From NCBI GenBank assembly GCA_958298945.1, contig OY282609.1:14614326-14678325 (forward strand): a stretch of 64,000 bases of DNA, given 5' to 3'. This document shows positions 1 to 10,056 of the stretch, piece after piece. The DNA comes from Atherix ibis. Its lineage: Eukaryota; Arthropoda; Insecta; Diptera; Athericidae. Every line of letters begins with the position of its first letter. Within the stretch, counting starts at the first letter, position 1. The notes beneath the pieces are model-generated. The model was not told the origin of the DNA, did no database searches, and worked only from the letters and a program-made list of their open reading frames with translations. Made by a program: the position numbers and the translations under genes.

Positions 1-410
1 ATTCTCCATTTAAAAACGTTTTCACCAGTCCGAGACGCTCCTTGTCTTTCACGTCGAAATCACCCCGATTTGTAGCATTGAAACCATTTGCCACACGTTC
101 TCTTACTAACATAAGCCTCACCATAAGTTTCTACTGTCATTCGATGCGCCTCAGCTGCAGATTTTTTACAATTGAAGACAAAATGCAAAACTTTTCTCAA
201 ATGACGCTTATTTGGCTCAAATTTCGACACATTCACGCACAAAAAAAATATATATCGTCGATAAAATGTCACAAATATAATGATGAGTTGTTGACAGATG
301 GGTCTTAATTTACGATTTGATATTTCTGATCCAATATACTGCTGGCGCCATCTATTGCAAAACGGTGTTAGGCCATTTGTATTCTCAATAAAAGGACAAT
401 TTTGTTTTTG
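1..410 (-). pseudogene. mariner transposase, 5' (N-terminal) part, runs off the window
   Basis: Read on the - strand from about 272 down to 1, this encodes the N-terminal helix-turn-helix end of a mariner transposase. Recognisable pieces are VSKFEPNKRHLR, FNCKKSAAEAHRM and SKRTCGKWFQCYKSG, the usual 'make a network of recruits' DNA-binding part that precedes the catalytic domain. Just after KSG (near 60) one extra base shifts the frame; beyond it the expected acidic linker DFDVKDKERL continues in another frame, so the copy is broken. The catalytic part would lie left of position 1. The region 273-410 reads like the 5' untranslated part of such an element (it holds an AGATGGCGCC-type stretch), but I could not place the terminal repeat, so the right edge is approximate. 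Confidence 0.75.
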
Positions 411-1914
411 CCCCAGTAAAAGTATATGAAAATTCCTAAGAAAAATTATGTGATTTTATAATACGAATTTTTTGGTGTTTTTTTTTCTGAAATTCAAATA
501 CACAAGAAACAAATTGTGAACATATCAATATTAGTTGAAAGAATTTTCATCAAAACATCTGCAGGGATTTCGTTTACAAGTGCCCGACGGTTAAACAAAG
601 CCAAAAGGATCTCTACTCGTGAGTTTTTATTTATGTTTACTTATGAACACGAAAAGTTTTCAAACTAGTCATGCTTTTAGAAAATCTTTAGTGGGAAACT
701 CGAAAAAAGGATACTCTGAATTCTGACTTATTCAACAAAATCTTCCGCTTGATTTCAATGTTGATTTTTCTCATTTTACCTCGCATCATCATGACTTAAC
801 TTATGTACTCGTACTTGTTCCGCATTTATTTTTATCAGCAAACATCTCTGCATAAAAATTTACCTCAATTTTATTTTTGTTAAAAATAAAGTATAAATTT
901 ATACATATTGAAACGTGAAAATTTTAAATAATATACAATAAAATTTATTGCAGAAGAATTTACTTAAAACCTTTTTATTCAAACTTTATAAATTTTTTAA
1001 GAAAATATATTTACTTTTCAATAAAATTAAACTTAAAGAAAATTTGATAAAAGCAAATTTAAATAAAATATATTTTTTTCCAATGGGATAAATAGAAACT
1101 TGAGTGAGGATGGGAAAAAATCTCATTTGAATCCCTTTCTTATATTTTTATTGAAATTGAAACGGAATTGACTATTTTACTATTCGATATCGTTGAATAG
1201 TATTTTTTAGAGCCTATCAACTTTGCTTTACAGTTGAATTTACACCTTTTCAAATTGATCAGACAAGTGGTGTAAGGAGTTTTACTTTTCTAGTTTTATT
1301 TACTTTTTTTCCACTCTCTGATACGACCCTTATTTTTCTACTTAAAAGGAGATCATTTTAACTCATCATTGGCATTCAAATCTTTTTAGAATTTGCAATA
1401 GGAAAAAACTCCAAGAAGAGGCATCCATCTAAGTTAATGTAAGTAAATATATTCATAGTAGGGAGAGGAGGAATTTTTTTGTATGATTTACAACATTAAG
1501 GATTCTTTCTATAAATAAATATGGTATAAGTAAGCTTTATCTGGTTATTGAAATGTTTGTTAAATAACGAACACAATATTGATTGACTTAAATCTATACG
1601 AATGTTATCATCGTTTTATTAGAATTGGGATATTAAGGGGTGCTGTGGGAGAATCACCTTTCAAGAGATTTGAACGATTTCATTTTGCATCTATTTTGAC
1701 GCTTTTTTCTATTCGAAATAAGGAAAAGGGATTTATTAAAAGTTTAGAATTTTTTTTAAACTTAATATTATTATTTTTAGGATATTAAATTATCATACAC
1801 ATATATACTTAAATATTCCAAAACCTTTCCTTAAAAAATAAACAAAATTAAAAAAATTGTTTGAAAAATTCTTTAAAAAAAATTGGAGCATTTTAAATAG
1901 GACTAATTTACCTT
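411..1914. other. AT-rich non-coding stretch
   Basis: No gene, RNA or repeat could be supported here. The sequence is AT-rich with many A and T runs. A 69-codon open frame at 1579-1788 has no recognisable motif and no coding-like composition. Confidence 0.6.
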
Positions 1915-3060
1915 CTGGAGTCTAGAAACTTTGTAATTCTTGAGTTACTAAAGCTCTGGTACTATTGACTTTTGAAATTTAACTATTTCTATATGCCTTT
2001 AGTGTTCAAGAATTTAGAAGTTCTAATAGAAATATGAGGTCTTCGTACTCTTTTAAACTGAATATTTCTTAGACTAAGAACTTTTCAGGTATCGACAATC
2101 GAAGAATTTTAGGTTCTGAAACCTAGCTATCAAATTCAAAGTAAGTGGTTCTTAAAGTTACAGTACTAGAAATCTAAAATTCAGTAATTTTAGAATAATT
2201 AAGCTTTGTGGTCCTAAAAAACTATGGTTTTTTTTGATTTTTTGACTTTTTGATTCGCAAACTCTTAACAACTAAAATGCAAACGCCCGTGACTATTTAA
2301 AAAGTATCTTAAAATCTAAAAGTGTCTTGATTAAATTCTCGTGACTATTTAAATTTGAGGATACTGTAAATGGAATTCTAAAGTATTGAAATTTTGTGAT
2401 CCGCGAACTCTGGGAAACGAAGTGATTCTTTGATATTGCAGTACTAGAAGTTTACAATTCAAAACTTTTTGGGTTATTAAAACTTTGTGGTCCTAAAACT
2501 TTTGGGTACATAAATTATGTGATCCTAAATCTACTTAGAATTGTGTGGTTGTTGAACTAAGAGTACTAGGAGTATTCAATCCAAGAATTATATGGTACTA
2601 AAACTCTATGGTCCTAAAACTTGAGAGTACTATGAATTTATGGTCCTTAAGCTCTTAATAACTTAATATCTTAAATCTTAGTGTATCTTAATTTTAAAGT
2701 TTTAAGTTTCTTAATTTCTAGAGGGTATACATTTTTTGGTTGTAAACGTCGGGTATTTCAAAAGACCGCGCTAATTAAGGTTTCATAAAATTCTAGAAAT
2801 CTCTAAAATGGAATGGTTCTAGAACTAAAGATACTGGGAGCCTGTTATCCGAGAATTTTTGGTACTTGAACTTTGTGGTCTTAGAATTCTTAAGTACCAG
2901 AAAGTTGTAGTTCTAAATTTCTTTAAAGTGCTCTTAAAATTTTAATACTAGTAACTTAAAATCTTAAACTTAAAGAATAAAATAACTACTTACTCCTAGA
3001 ATTCTAGTGTACTGAGCCAACTACTTCCAAAACTTCAGGGTACACTAAAATTTTGGGGCT
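1915..3060. repeat. decayed tandem array built on a TTTGTGGTCCTAAAACTT-like unit
   Basis: Variants of a phrase like 'ctttgtggtcctaaaactt', alternating with 'gtactagaagt', recur along about 1.1 kb: near 2200, 2480, 2517, 2600, 2635 and 2870. The unit seems to be about 35-65 bases and the copies are strongly diverged, so this looks like an old satellite or minisatellite. It encodes no protein. Edges and unit length are by eye. Confidence 0.6.
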
Positions 3061-5370
3061 CAAAAATATATTTTATTTTATCATTTTCAGACATTAAAAT
3101 TCCAGAGTTTAATAAGAAGGTTACTGTAAATCTGTGATTTTCTAAAAGGCTGTGTTTCGATTATTCTGATGAGAATCTACATTTTTATGACACAATTTTT
3201 TGTGTTTCAAAATATTTCTTTTCGATAATCTCAATTCTTTTACACTAGAATTCGAAACTTAAGATATCTAAAAGGATAATATTGTTAAAAGTTAAGCTTC
3301 TATTGTCTTAGCACACTGAGGTTTGCTAAATTTCTTTAGCCTTAACTGTCTGAGTTATCAAAACTCAGAATTCGTGAAAGCATATAAATTTTAAGTTAAA
3401 ATATTACAAATGAGGAGTTTTGAATAACCACAATTTTGTAGTTGGAGTGCTCTCAAGGATAATCATAATCTTAAGGATAATCATTTTACAAAGCAAATTT
3501 TTAATTAATTTTTTAGTTTGTTAGTATAAAATACCATTTTTTTGGTAAAATTGCCTACTCTAAAAAATATGTAATTTTTACTAAAAACATAACAAGTTAA
3601 TCGGAATAGATTCCACTTTTCTCTTATATGTAAGCTTTACCATCTTTTCTTGCTTCACTTGAAATTTTTTGTAAATATTTCCGTTAAATTTTCAATGAAA
3701 CCTTAAATTATACTAGCAAGAAAATTTGATAAAATAAATACACTGAAAAAACACATTTCCAAGAAGAAAGTAACACTTGATTGAATTTCAATAAATAGAA
3801 AATTGTCTGTGAAAAAAGTGAAAAATATTCTTGGAATTTATTCAAGCAGGTATACTGTACACAATTCCCTTTAAATTAATTTTTTACCTTTTTTTCCAAT
3901 GCTTTCTTTTTGTTAAATTATTTATTCATAGCGCGATCATGTTCATCAATAAATGCGTTGTTTTTTATGTAAAAAGAAATGAAATCAAATAAAATAAAAT
4001 CAAAACAATAATCAAAAGCACAAAAATTTATTTATTTAATAAAAATTTCTCCAAAAAAATTCTCTTCGAAAATTAAAAATAACTTTTAAAAAATTGGGGA
4101 TTCTTTCCATTTTATTTCTTATTTTTTTCGCACAAATTGTATTTTCTATACAGTCTAGGACGAAAAAAATTTATTGAGTGAGTTTATACAGTTTTTAGAC
4201 AGTATTTTGTGATTTATTCAAATTGGTTGAATTGGATTTAAAATTTTATATGATTCACTTTTGGAAGACTTGAAACTTATTTTCACAATAAATTTATGAA
4301 TTTTGAAACTTTCCCTTAGTAAGCTTAAGGCTCTTGAATTTTTTTTTAATATTAAGAAGGGTAAAAATTGCTGAACAATAACACTTTTATATTTCTCATA
4401 ATTTTACCCAAAAAAAATTGTAATTATGAGTCTTCTCAATTTATTTCTAAAAATACTTAACAAAAAGCTTTTGGAATAATTATAAATTATATTTACCTAG
4501 AGAGCTTTTAGTTCTATTAATCCAGATTTAAAAACTAACCACTCTGCTCTCAATTCTACTAATAAGTATATTTTGGTCCCACTACTATGAAAATTCACTT
4601 ACTGTGCACGTAATTCATTTTGAAAGCACATCGACATATTTTTACAATTTCAAAAAAATCCTTCTGCATTTTATTAATTTTAAAAGGACATTTTTCGTTT
4701 ACGTCCTACAATCAAAGAAATTATCTACTCCCACACTTATTGTAGTCTGGAAAATTATTTTTACAGTAGAGCAACTCTTCGCTAGGGATTAAATATGAAA
4801 CAAAATGCACAATATAATATGGTTTAGATGAAGTAGAAAAACATGGAATATTTAGAATGAAAATAGTAATAATATCAGTTGTACGAACATTCAACTGCAC
4901 ATCATTTTATATTTAATCGTATATTGTTCGAGCAGTTGCTTATGGGCGATGGGAAACTGCAATAGTAATACTGTCACACAATTTGGCGCATAATGCATTT
5001 CTATGACATTAAATTACTTCCTTTGAGACATATGTATATCCTGTAAGTTTATAGCATCGTTAATTATACAACAAGAAATAATATATTATATGCTCGTATT
5101 TTTTGTGGATTTTCTTATAGAATTCAAATGACAGTACTTTTTTTTATTATTGTTGTTTATATACATTTTTAAAAAATTCGATTGGTAAATTTATATAGTT
5201 CAAATTGATGTTTATAATTAAGATGGTTTTTTTATATATATTTTCATCCAAAACAGAAATTTATATTTTTAAGACCTACCCCACTTGACAGAATTTTCTA
5301 CTTTGTAGGTCAATAAAAATCTAAATAATACCAGATATGCAAAGAAAAAATTTTTTTACTAAAAAATAGG
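3061..5370. other. AT-rich non-coding stretch
   Basis: No supported gene. It has A/T runs and short low-complexity tracts; the 62-codon frame at 4604-4792 has no motif. Positions 4860-5060 are slightly richer in G+C but show nothing recognisable. Confidence 0.55.
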
Positions 5371-5722
5371 TTAAAGAAGATCAAGACTTGAGAAGAATTG
5401 TTATAGTAGCCTTATCGGTGGCATTGATGATTTCGTCGTTACCAAACAGGTGGCGTACAAACAAATCAGCAAGGCTATATATGGAATCTGCAGAAGTTTG
5501 TTACCTGTGGTAGCACTATTGCCAGAAGATGACATAATTCAATGACGCTTCATCGTATTGATGAAACACTGAATACGATCGTACGTACTAGCGAATACGA
5601 GGAGAGGTTCTGTTTAGTGTTCGACGGTTTCAATGATACTCGTATGATGGGTATTTGTCGTTGGTTTGTTGAGCAGAGGAATTATATTCAGTATTTGCTT
5701 CCTGGAAATAAAAAAATTTAAA
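5371..5722 (+). pseudogene. unidentified coding-like island with a frameshift
   Basis: I do not recognise this protein. G+C rises clearly over about 330 bases. One frame is open from about 5374 to the stop at 5542-5544 and includes KQISKAIYGICRSLLPVVA and LLPEDDIIQ. A second frame takes over at once and is open to the TAA at 5719-5721, with TLHRIDETLNTIVRT, SEYEERFCLVFDGFND and CRWFVEQRNYIQYLLPGNKK. Loss of a single base near 5542 would explain the switch, giving one ancestral frame of about 115 codons. Composition and residue content look like real protein rather than chance. It may be a host exon, a retrocopy fragment or a transposon gene; no flanking splice sites or catalytic motifs decide. 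It lies just left of a mariner element. Confidence 0.4.
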
Positions 5723-6668
5723 TGATTTTAATATCAACTAACGTGAATTACATTATACACAGTGTGTCCCAAAAATAACCGAACTTTTTCGATATAGAAT
5801 AAAATACACATTATATTATCTTTGAAAGTTATTATTTATTAAAAATAGGTTCCATTAGACTCAATACAACGTTTGGAATGATCAACCAGCGCATGCATAG
5901 ATTTTTTTATGTCATTTATAGGAATGTTCTTTCGCACCTCGGTTACGGCTGTTTGAATGGCTGGAATAGCATCATAAAATGCTCCTTTCATCTTGTTTTT
6001 CAGTTTTGGAAATAGAAAATAGTCACATTAAAATAAATCAGGCGAATATGTAGAGTGGTTGATGAGAGAAATCCGTTTTTTCATCAAAAATTCGTTCACT
6101 TTCTTGGTCTTGTGAGGTGGTGCATTATCGTGCAATAAAAACAGCTGTTTTCCTGCTGGATATTCAGGTCTAGCACGACCAATTCTTTTCCACAAACGAT
6201 CCAAAATACCTAAATAGTATTATCCATTAACAGTTTGACATTCTGGAACAAATTCCTTGTGGACAATACCATTCGAATCATAAAAAGTAATCGAGACTTC
6301 TGAAAACGCATTTTATTTGGTTTTGGCTCGCCTTGGGACTTCCATTCAGCATATTGACGCTTAGCTTAAGGGTCATATTTAAAGCACCGTGATTCATCAC
6401 CAGTTATAATCAAATCAAGAAAGTTTGGATAATTTTTTGCAGTTTCAACAATGTTATTGCAATGCTCCACACGAGTGATTTTTTATCTTCATTTAATTCA
6501 TGTGGAACAAAAGGCGCACAGACCTTTCTTTTACCCAAATCTACAATTATAATTCTCCAAATAGTGTTTTTACTCGTATTTAATTACTCAGCCAACATTC
6601 TCGTAGTAAAATTTGCATCGATACAAATGATTTCACGGACTTTTTCCACAAATTCAGCACGGTTACTA

Positions 6669-7933
6669 CGAAGGTCGTTCAATAAGTCCTTAGAAAATCC
6701 GAGAAATAGCGCTCGTAGTATCGGTAAAGATTTTTTTTGTAAGTAGCATTATCAACAGGAAAGCTGTCAAAATTTCAGCTTGATCCATAGCGTAGGTCAA
6801 TTTCTATCGTCAAGTTAACGACATTTATTTGTGCATAACAATGGAAAAAAGCGAGTTTAGGGCTGTCATCAAACATCTCCATTTGAAAGGCTTAAGCCCG
6901 AAAGAAATCAAAGCCGAGTTGGATGCAGTTCATGGCACATCTGCACCTGTGTTTGCGACGGTTTACAATTGGGTGAATGAATTTAAACGTGGTCGTTCAT
7001 CCACAAAAGATGAACTTCGTTCAGCACGCCCAGTTGAGGTGTCTACTCCTGAAATCATAGACAAAATCCACGATCTGATTTTGAACGATCGGCGAATTAA
7101 AGTATGCGAATTAGTTGAGGCCACTGGCATATCACAAGGTATGTTACAGTCGCTTCAATTTTGCATGAAAAATTGTCTGTGAAAAAAATTTCGGCAAGAT
7201 TGGTGCCGCGTTTTCTCTCAAAGGAGAATAAGCGCAATCGTGTAGTGGACTCTGAGGCTATATTGGCACTCTTTCATCGCAATCCTGCCGAATTCCTTCG
7301 TCGATATGTCACTGTGAACGAAACCTGGATACACTACTACACTCCAGAAACGAAGAGACAGTCATCACAGTGGATTTTCAAGGGTGAACGGTCTCCGAGG
7401 AAGGCAAAAACTGTGCCATCGGCCGGCAAGGTCATGGCCACGGTCTTTTGGGATTCGCAGGGCATCATTTTTATCGACTACTTGGAAAAAGGAAAAACAA
7501 TAACAGGAGCGTATTAGGCGTCGCTATTGCAACGGTTGAGCGAAGAAATCAAAGAGAAACGCCCCCATCTGAAGAAGAAAAAAACCTCTTGCAACAGGAC
7601 AATGCGCGTGTGCACACCTGCACTGTTTCCAAGGCCAGAATTGTGGAATTGATAATGGAATTGTTGCAGCATCCCGCTTATTCACCAGATTTGGCCCCGA
7701 GTGACTATTTTCTTTTCCCCCAATCTGAAGAAATGGCTTGGCGGACGACGGTTCACTTCCAACGAAGACGTCATTGCTCAAACGGTCCTATTTTTTGGAC
7801 GGGATAAAAATTTTGGAAAACGGTTGGGAAAGTGCATAGAGCTAAAAGGCGATTATGTTGAAAAATAAAAATTTTTTTTTTTTAAAAACTGTTTTTTTCC
7901 ATCTTTTTCTAAGGACTTATTGAACGATCCTCG
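6669..7933 (+). mobile_element. nested mariner transposon with terminal repeats and TA target duplication
   Basis: The left end (6669-6697) and the right end (7905-7933) are 29-base inverted repeats that differ at only two positions; both contain gtcgttcaataagtccttag or its close variant. TA is present directly outside each end (6667-6668 and 7934-7935), as expected for mariner, which duplicates TA on insertion. The 1265-bp length is normal for the family. It lies inside an older mariner in opposite orientation. The near-identical ends suggest a more recent insertion than its host element. Confidence 0.9.
6841..7868 (+). pseudogene. inner mariner transposase, frameshifted, first catalytic Asp changed
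   Basis: It starts MEKSEFRAVIKHLHLKGL, with helix-turn-helix helices through AELDAVHGTSAPVFATVYNW and a second HTH near KVCELVEATGISQG. A frameshift near 7140 moves the reading to HEKLSVKKISARLVPRF. The catalytic domain begins TVNETWIHYYTPETK, where the usual first Asp (VDETW) is Asn. A stop at 7515-7517 replaces a Tyr codon and another frameshift follows near 7580. QQDNARVHTCTVSK carries the second Asp and YSPDLAPSDYFLFP the third, with 34 residues between. A last frameshift near 7725 leads to the C-terminus, ending GDYVEK at TAA 7866-7868. The copy cannot make active transposase but its ends could still be recognised. Confidence 0.88.
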
Positions 7934-8311
7934 TAGCTTCTGGACTACCTTAGGTCGTCATTTAAATCCTCACGACCATTTTTAAATCGCGTAAACCACG
8001 TATACGTAAACTTGAGTACGACTCATACAATCATCACCATAAACTTTGTTTATCAATTCGTATATCTCAGCGAATTTTTTTTCAAGTTTAACAAAAAATT
8101 TTATATTTGCTCTTTGTTCCATTTTTGTTTTGTAACATTAGCACACTTTTTCTTTTATTGAAATGGCTGTTACTTTCACATCTGTCATCCCATTTACATG
8201 AATTTAAATGCGTTTGAAAGAGGATGAATGTATCTTTTTAATGCTGCAAATTTTTAATAGATGGCACTGCATGTTGTATGATTTAAATATAAAGTTCGGA
8301 CACAGTGTATA

Positions 8312-9252
8312 AATATGATTTTTTTTTGTCCTTAAACAAAAATAAAGAAATATTTACACTTGAATAAGTTAATAATTAGAAATAAAAATTTACATTTTAA
8401 TAAGTTAATAATTATAAAAAGTTGTGGCACGATTTTTTCTGGTTATGGTGGGTGTGGGAGTTTTTTTCTGCTAAAACTTCGAACCCGCCCGCAATCTTCG
8501 CATAAAGTTAGCAACAAGCATTCCGAACAGACCATACTCACTCTCTGAGTATGGTCATCATTGGCTAAACTCTTGTACAACTTCGCGTTCATAAAAATTT
8601 TAATTTTTATATAAATTTCAATACCCTTAAAATTTACAAAAAAATATTCATACCATTGCAGACTTTATGCAAATCGGCTGAGTATTAATTTTATTCTAAG
8701 CAAGTTAATTAAAATATAATGAAAAATTATTAAAATATGAAAAGTATAAACAATTTATGCCAAAGATATTTCCCATTTCAAATTAGGGCAATATTAACAA
8801 ATTTTAACATAACAATATGATTAAAAGTAGATCACTATAGATCGAAATCTGAACAAGCAATTTCTCAGAAATAAAAATAAGCTTAAAATTTAAACAACAG
8901 CAGAGAATGCAATCGATTTCGGTTTTTCAACGAAAAAATTAGGTTAGTCCTTCCTACAATCTCTTTTCATTGATCGTAAATCAAAAGTTAATAAAACGGT
9001 GCAATGGATACAATATTAAACTAAGAAGAACATTTTTTTGGTAGTCGAAACTATGTGGATTTGTTGACCAAATTTTTTATTAGAACTTAAATGTAGGTCA
9101 TGGAAATTAATTGAATACGATTTTTCTCTGAATTGTAGGTCAGTTAGAATTACAACCCTAAAACTTATGTATTACCACTAATATAAAAACTAAGGCAAGA
9201 AAAGTCACATGATCATTTTGCTAATGTAGGCCAATGTGAATTTAATTATAAA
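8312..9252. other. AT-rich non-coding stretch
   Basis: No gene could be supported. A 62-codon frame at 8360-8548 has no recognisable motif. The stretch 8430-8580 has a few GC-richer words but no structure I could name. Confidence 0.5.
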
Positions 9253-9316
9253 ATGTAACGGCGGGATCAGAATTTTTTTGGGGCACTCAAAAAAAATTCT
9301 GATCCCGCGGTTACAT
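9253..9316. repeat. GC-rich fold-back inverted repeat
   Basis: The arm at 9253-9280 (tgtaacggcgggatcagaat then T run) is mirrored by 9289-9316 (A run then attctgatcccgcggttaca) around an 8-base spacer; only one or two positions fail to pair. The stem centre (gcgggatcagaat) is far richer in G+C than anything nearby. Confidence 0.8.
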
Positions 9317-9381
9317 GTAAGTAAGGAACGCATATTTAAAATACGAATGTAAGTAAAAAACGCATATTTAAAGTACAATGT
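9315..9381. repeat. two-copy tandem repeat of about 33 bases
   Basis: Two nearly identical copies of atgtaagtaa-(gg/aa)-aacgcatatttaaa-(a/g)-tac follow each other directly after the GC-rich fold-back. They differ at a few positions. Confidence 0.7.
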
Positions 9382-9896
9382 CTTATTATAGAAATTCTTT
9401 TTTGGAATATTTTCAAATCAAAAATAGGTGAAAAGTAATGCTTTATTTAAAAAAAAGATATTTTTAAGACATTTTGATAATTTTTAACCTAACAACTCTT
9501 TTTACAATTTTTGACCTAGTTTACATATTGTACAAAGGTCATTTCCAACATAAATCAATTTAAAACATGCACTCATTTTTTTTTTGAAGTTTTTTAAGTT
9601 TGAAGCAATATATGAAAAATATTCTATTAAAATATTAGTCAATGAATATCACTTTAAAATGAAGGAGCAATAAAAATAATAAAAGAGACCAAACAAATAA
9701 GTAGAAATAAAATTACAAACGCTGCAATATTCTCTGAATGATTGTATTACGAAAATGCAAATTTAAGCTTTCAATTGTATGCTTTTGTATTGTACAAAAT
9801 ATACTTCTATAATAGTAGATATTGCTGGAAGGGACATAGTGGGTGAATCGTAATTGCAAAAATGAAATTTCGAAATATGCGAAAAAGGATGAATAA

Positions 9897-10056
9897 ATGA
9901 GAATTGCTCGTAAATGGAAACTTGAAAACTATTTACAATGGCAAGTACTCGTATGCGAATCGAATTCAATTTCCTTTCGAAAAGGAAGTTTTCTTCAAAC
10001 GCTTCAGTTTACGTCTTGTCTGGCTGTTTTGAATTTTCTCTGGCCAAAGTATTATT
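9897..10056 (+). CDS. possible first coding exon of the Ig gene
   Basis: From ATG 9897, directly after an in-frame TAA, the frame is open for 53 codons plus one base and stops at a strong donor (gtaagtg, 10057). The leftover T and the first two bases of the next exon give a Tyr codon, so the phase fits. Residues 30-49 ([20 protein letters not shown]) are hydrophobic after RK and could act as a signal peptide, though signals usually lie nearer the N-terminus. G+C is higher than around it. A non-coding 5' exon or a different start remains possible. Confidence 0.4.

Larger units (their letters stand above)
5846..8122 (-). pseudogene. outer mariner transposase, decayed and split
   Basis: The - strand frame starts at ATG 8122 with MEQRANIKFFVKLEKKFAE and an N-terminal DNA-binding region ending near FKNGREDLNDD. 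It resumes left of the inner element with RAEFVEKVREIICIDANFTT, then LLHDNAPPHKTKKVNEFL (second catalytic Asp) and YSPDLF-stop-CDYFLF (third Asp). Thirty-four residues separate the last two Asp, the D,D34D signature of mariner transposases. It ends near 5846. Breaks: a frameshift in the HTH region (about 8000), a stop after MLAE (about 6590), a stop just before the third catalytic Asp, and the 1.27-kb insertion. It is inactive. The flanking codons join in frame if the inner element and one TA copy are removed, so the insertion came after the coding frame was in place. Confidence 0.8.
5755..8311 (-). mobile_element. mariner-type DNA transposon, interrupted by a second mariner
   Basis: The ends carry related inverted sequences: the left end reads tacacagtgtgtcc then gaacttt, and the right end, reversed, reads tacactgtgtccgaacttt, so the left copy has about 11 extra bases inside. 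Between them lies a decayed transposase on the - strand. A second mariner (6669-7933) sits inside it. Outer limits are approximate because the terminal repeats have decayed. Removing the inner element and one TA leaves about 1.3 kb, the normal mariner length. Confidence 0.8.

Noticed and set aside
6462..6746. 94-codon + strand frame
   Set aside because: It is antisense to the outer mariner transposase and crosses the insertion point; the - strand reading has the transposase motifs.
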